Of a stretch of DNA of 21,000 nt, positions 18,301 to 21,000 are shown piece after piece (the first letter of the stretch is position 1; each line of letters opens with the position of its first letter). Under the pieces are notes generated by a model that was given only the letters and a program-made list of their open reading frames with translations, did not search any database and had not been told where the DNA came from. Made by a program: the position numbers and the translations under genes. The stretch comes from Takakia lepidozioides (Eukaryota > Streptophyta > Takakiopsida > Takakiales > Takakiaceae): contig JAKLZA010000149.1 of the NCBI GenBank assembly GCA_030704615.1, positions 1 through 21,000 on the forward strand, given 5' to 3'.

Positions 18301-19219
18301 AATTCCCACCGCTCCCTTGCCCCACATTCCGCCCGCTGTTATGCAGTATGGCCAAGCCATTGTGGAGACGACTGTGTCTGCCTCACACCAGTGGAAGAAT
18401 TGCTGAACAAAGCCGTCGTTTCGAGGAAGGTGTTCCGCAATTCGTGTGGATACACGGCAACGTTGTTAGAGATGATAAGGAGGAATCCAGATGGGGCTGT
18501 CCCTGCTCCTACTTTTACAGGAAGATTTGTCCATGCAAAGTTTGCGGAGCGACAACCCCACCCAGTCTGGTTCTGCAGGCACGACATTATGACTTGCGTG
18601 TATGGAAAGCCCAAGTACGGCATACAGACAATGCCAGAGGCTCCCCCGGTGTGCCGGTGGAACCAGGCTGCGATCTGAGTCAGGTTGAGGCCGACGCCCT
18701 TACCGCCGCAGGATTTCGGATGGTGCAGCGCACTGACGTGCCCAGACAACCATTTCCGCTTCCACAGCCTCCACCACCGACCCCTGTGAGAGCAAGAACA
18801 ATGGGACACGACAGCTCTAAGCATCCTACACACCGTTGGGGAAACCGAAGAGGCGGCGACCTCCCTCAAAAGTGAACGAGACAAGGATGGGGAATGCACT
18901 TCGGATGAACTGTACAATCCAGAGCTCGACAGAAGTGCCCCCACCAGGATTCGGGCGTGTGTATCAGATGGCCACGGCGGGCTCAGCTGTTCGCAATGAG
19001 GTGTACACCATCACCATTTCAGAATTACCCACCTGCAATTGCACCGACTTCCAGATCATGGCGAACAAGGGGGCATCATACTGCCCTTGCAAGCATTTGT
19101 ACTACGTGTACCTAAAGAGACTCCGTTGTAATTCCACAACTCATCACTTCATACATGCACCAGGGTTGAGCCCCCAGGAGGTTCACACTCTTCTGAATAT
19201 GGATCCAGGGGACCAGTGA
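15399..19219 (+). CDS. SWIM-domain DDE transposase, MULE-like (one intron, frameshifted)
   Basis: A plus-strand gene. The frame is open from 15399; a second good start is ATG 15615 (MAPNSYAI), where the composition becomes clearly protein-like. Parts: an acidic linker (FDISDEEDDCIEV); a Cys/His cluster (CLNPTCFHF, then KCAHCKEPPTC and HVGVHCH), probably zinc-binding; a helical region; and an RNase H-like core with likely catalytic D in VYDYHSKRL (17219-17221), D in FMADNAQANW (17366-17368), the following CGFHWMQSL, and E in NMAESVHSSW (17837-17839). A basic KPKRRRPP follows, then a SWIM zinc finger (CNC ... CPCKH, 19034-19096). The intron at 17708-17788 (GAG|GTAGGC ... TTCTAG|GAG) is in phase 0. 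Shifts occur at 16491-16495 (GGGGG), about 18390, 18643-18647 (CCCCC) and 18838-18841 (GGGG). The C-terminal SWIM finger is typical of plant MULE-type transposases and of related plant families. Confidence 0.8.
17708..17788 (+). other. Intron in the transposase gene
   Basis: An 81-bp intron with donor GAG|GTAGGC and acceptor CCTTCTAG|GAG. It has an internal pyrimidine-rich part and separates the second catalytic Asp from the catalytic Glu. Removing it joins QYMRE to ERCLDSDTD in phase. Confidence 0.75.
19034..19096 (+). other. SWIM zinc finger
   Basis: The codons spell C-N-C, thirteen residues, then C-P-C-K-H. This fits the CxC...CxH plan of SWIM domains, which are known in MULE-type transposases and chromatin proteins. 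All four ligands are present. Confidence 0.85.
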
Positions 19220-19464
19220 GCTTGGCTTGCGGTCCACATACAATGGTACGCCCATCGGATAGTAGAACTGTACTGCTGCCAGTACCTCAGACTCTGGCCA
19301 CACAAAGGTCCGACATATGTCTTGCCTACCAGTAACCTGTTTTGATCGAACTAAGATATTACTATATCGTTCACTTGTTTCCACGTGCATGTATTTTTGT
19401 ATGTTGGAGGGTTCATGTTTTTCTGCTTTCCGAAAACTTGCTCTCCTCATTCGACCTCCGACAA

Positions 19465-19485
19465 GGAAATGCGGCGCCGATTTCC
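19465..19485. repeat. Isolated palindrome copy near the right end
   Basis: GGAAATGCGGCGCCGATTTCC, a copy lacking one base of the right arm. A half-site (TGCCGCATTTCC) lies near 19932-19943. These are the rightmost copies seen, inside the proposed right border. Confidence 0.8.
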
Positions 19486-19501
19486 AAGTATCGTCGTAGG
19501 T

Positions 19502-19690
19502 ACCCCCAGAGGCGGCCTTCGCCAACACCAAACCGCTCCGAAATTTCGCACGTGCGAACCCTAATGCGGCCCACCTATTTCCCAGTTCAGTTGCAAACCT
19601 TTCCGCCGAATACCCGAAGAAGACAGAATTGTGAAGTACTGCATACTGTATTGGTGCAGACTCCATTGGTTCAATCGCGGCAAAAGGGTC
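19502..19690 (-). CDS. Possible small minus-strand gene or exon at the right end
   Basis: A minus-strand open stretch encodes EADPFAAIEPMESAPIQY and then FFGYSAERFATELGNRWAAL, which has a credible protein composition. It is followed by a possible donor (GGGG|GTACCT). A second open stretch (about 19212-19310, FVWPESEVLAAVQFYYPMG) may be a later exon, but it runs into the 3' end of the transposase and I cannot fix a splice acceptor in phase. I do not recognise the product. It may be a fragment. Confidence 0.25.
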
Positions 19691-20042
19691 AGCTTCATTC
19701 CAATGTTAAGGCATGTAAAACCGCGGAATACTCTATACAGGCCAGTATGCGACGTCCTTTTGCAGTGGTATACTGGATTTCCCGTTGCACGGTCACTTAT
19801 TTCCATGAGCGGATCTATAAAACCATGAGCGGACTTGTTACTGACGACATATCTTCGCCGCATTACATGATCTGGAACGTCCAAAAACGGCAAGGTCAAA
19901 TAAAAAACTATTATTTTAATACTTGTTTAATCTGCCGCATTTCCAAATTTGGAGGAGTCCGCTCATGAAATCCGCGTATCTTAGACTTCGGCTCACCGCT
20001 CATGCGGCTCATGCGGCTCATGGCTCATGGATCATGGTTTCT
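19691..20042. other. Right subterminal region
   Basis: No confident gene. A plus-strand AATAAA at 19899-19904 could serve as polyadenylation signal for the transposase, though it lies about 680 bp past its stop. CATGAGC words occur at about 19804 and 19825 in one orientation and, in the opposite orientation, from about 19962 onward. Confidence 0.4.
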
Positions 20043-20055
20043 GCTCATGAAATAG
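19998..20055 (-). repeat. Right terminal inverted repeat with GCTCATG subterminal repeats
   Basis: GCTCATGAAATAG at 20043-20055 is the exact reverse complement of the left end. Inside it, GCTCATG occurs in a row (about 19998, 20007, 20016, 20023), mirroring the CATGAGC cluster at 5616-5652. Beyond the terminal 13 bp the two ends share the repeated word but do not align base by base. Confidence 0.6.
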
Positions 20056-20201
20056 TAAACCTCCTGTAAACTCACAGTGGCTGGTTCCTCTAGGATTTCC
20101 ATTTCTCCTTCTCTTTCTTCATAAAAATGTGGTGGGTAACTGCTTATTTCACTTCAATTGGTGTTGTTGTCACTACACCACAACAGATACCTTTTAACAA
20201 C

Positions 20202-20880
20202 TTAGGCCTTCCAGCTGCATCTCTGCAACCTGCTCCCACTCTGGGTGTGCAGCGAACAGGGTAGCTTCCTACTCCTCATCCAGTCCTCCCCTCCAGTCAT
20301 ACTCCCTGACCCCTCGAGGTCTTCTCGTAGAAGGTAATCTACTAGATTTCTTAGTGGTAATTTGTATCTTGCGCATCCCATTATGCACAGTTAGTAACTG
20401 AGAATTCCAGTCATGGAATACCCTGGCCTGTTTCAGCCACGGACGTCCCAATAATAAGGAGTAAGCCTCCATGACTTCATCCATCTTCAACACAGTTACT
20501 GTGATCAAAAGATCATCTTTTGTATCTGTATCTTAACTCCTCTTATTAATCCTAATGGCTGTACACTTCTTTGATCTGCCATTGTTACTGTAAATGGGGC
20601 TGGTTTCATGTTACTTAGACCAAGCTTCTGCCTTATTGGTCTGTCATGATATTTCACTCCAGAGCCTCCATCTATCAGTACATCAGTTAGTTTTGTGCTT
20701 CCAATTCTCAATTGGATTATTGACATAGAATCATCAAAGTCCATGACTGTTTCTCGCCCTTCCGGCTTCACATTATAACTGGTCATCTTGCTGTTCAGGT
20801 CTGTGTTTCTGTCACATGGGCAATTCGATTGATTGCTTGATATAGCCTGTGCCTACAATAAGGTGCCACAGCCAATAACT
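20202..20880 (-). CDS. Ty3/gypsy-like retropepsin fragment (frameshifted, partial)
   Basis: A minus-strand fragment of a Gag-Pol aspartic protease. The active-site region reads DVLIDGGSGV (about 20660-20690), matching the D-G-G-S-G form seen in plant Ty3/gypsy-type proteases rather than the D-T/S-G of retroviruses. The C-terminal hallmark LLGRPWLKQARVFHDW follows in the next frame (stop of the first frame at 20505-20507, an AAAA run beside the join). Just after GGSGV the residues differ from the family pattern in a way that a pair of compensating one-base shifts would explain. After DWRGGLDEE an in-frame TAG near 20268 precedes EATLFAAHPEWEQV, which looks like more of the same polyprotein. 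The upstream part runs toward the window edge. RT and integrase would lie between here and the element border, but they are absent, so the copy is truncated. Confidence 0.65.
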
Positions 20881-21000
20881 GTCCAATGGTAATCTCTGCT
20901 TTGGTCTGGCATATTACTTCAGCCAAAGTCCTTCATTTTTGCATGTCTGCATCTTCTTTTTTTTTTCATCCTCACTCTTCTTCTTCTCCATCAGAATCAG
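20881..21000. other. Right edge of window, nothing assigned
   Basis: A short stretch with a poly-T run near 20957. It probably belongs to the upstream part of the minus-strand retroelement, but I see no motif. Confidence 0.3.

Larger units (their letters stand above)
5610..20055. mobile_element. Proposed 14.4-kb DNA transposon (transposase + ParB/methyltransferase + unknown gene)
   Basis: The element is inferred from four things seen in the sequence. The 13-mer CTATTTCATGAGC at 5610-5622 recurs inverted at 20043-20055. CATGAGC words cluster just inside both ends. A plus-strand SWIM-domain transposase-like gene and two minus-strand genes lie inside. A distinctive palindrome (core AAATGCGGNNCCGCATTT) occurs at least 35 times inside and was not found in either flank. 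The flanks are retroelement sequences in opposite orientations. I could not see a target-site duplication: the bases before 5610 (GGGGGCTG) and after 20055 (TAAACCTC) do not match. The exact ends are therefore uncertain, and the three genes may not all belong to one mobile unit. No known superfamily of this gene content comes to mind. Confidence 0.5.

Noticed and set aside
5610-20055. Polinton/Maverick or KDZ-type large transposon
   Set aside because: The size and the SWIM finger invited the comparison, but there is no protein-primed polymerase, integrase, ATPase or capsid gene for a Polinton. For KDZ I cannot show the diagnostic transposase features or a TET/JBP gene.
5598-20064. Target-site duplication flanking the element
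   Set aside because: The bases left of 5610 and right of 20055 do not match over 4-11 positions, so no duplication is claimed.

Overview
The window looks like gene-poor, repeat-rich nuclear DNA of a eukaryote, most likely a streptophyte (plant or charophyte alga). The reasons are short GT-AG introns, a SWIM-type transposase of a kind expanded in plant genomes, and LTR-retrotransposon pieces with a plant-style DGGSG protease site. No host housekeeping gene, rRNA or tRNA is recognisable. I cannot name the species.

Layout. (1) 1-4557, plus strand: a long gag-like reading frame (a 30-bp coding tandem repeat, an unrecognised globular part, then long coiled coils). It runs directly into a polypurine tract and a likely LTR start at about 4588, with no pol between, so this looks like a gag-only, non-autonomous LTR element. 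(2) 5610-20055: a proposed 14.4-kb DNA element. It is bounded by the inverted 13-mer CTATTTCATGAGC, with clustered CATGAGC repeats just inside both ends. It holds a small unknown gene (6065-6813, minus); a large intron-rich minus-strand gene (8087-12987) that joins a ParB-like DGNHR domain to a permuted DNA-methyltransferase-like domain; and a divergently oriented plus-strand SWIM-domain DDE transposase (15399-19219). Between the two large genes lies a 1.6-kb array of a palindrome (core AAATGCGGNNCCGCATTT) repeated about every 53 bp, with a higher-order period near 255-260 bp. More copies lie at 6.9-7.95 kb, in two introns of the methyltransferase gene, and near 19.47 kb. None were seen outside the proposed element. 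(3) 20.2-21.0 kb, minus strand: a retropepsin fragment of a Ty3/gypsy-like element.

How the parts may work together (inference): the transposase would move the element. The ParB/methyltransferase protein could bind or modify the palindromes, as ParB binds parS, and so mark, protect or regulate the element. The array sits in the shared upstream region of both large genes.

Caveat: almost every long gene here is broken by single-base shifts, mostly at homopolymers, while the frames between the breaks stay open and the splice phases agree. That pattern suggests uncorrected long-read indels at least as much as real decay. Exons and motifs were read by eye and no database search was possible.
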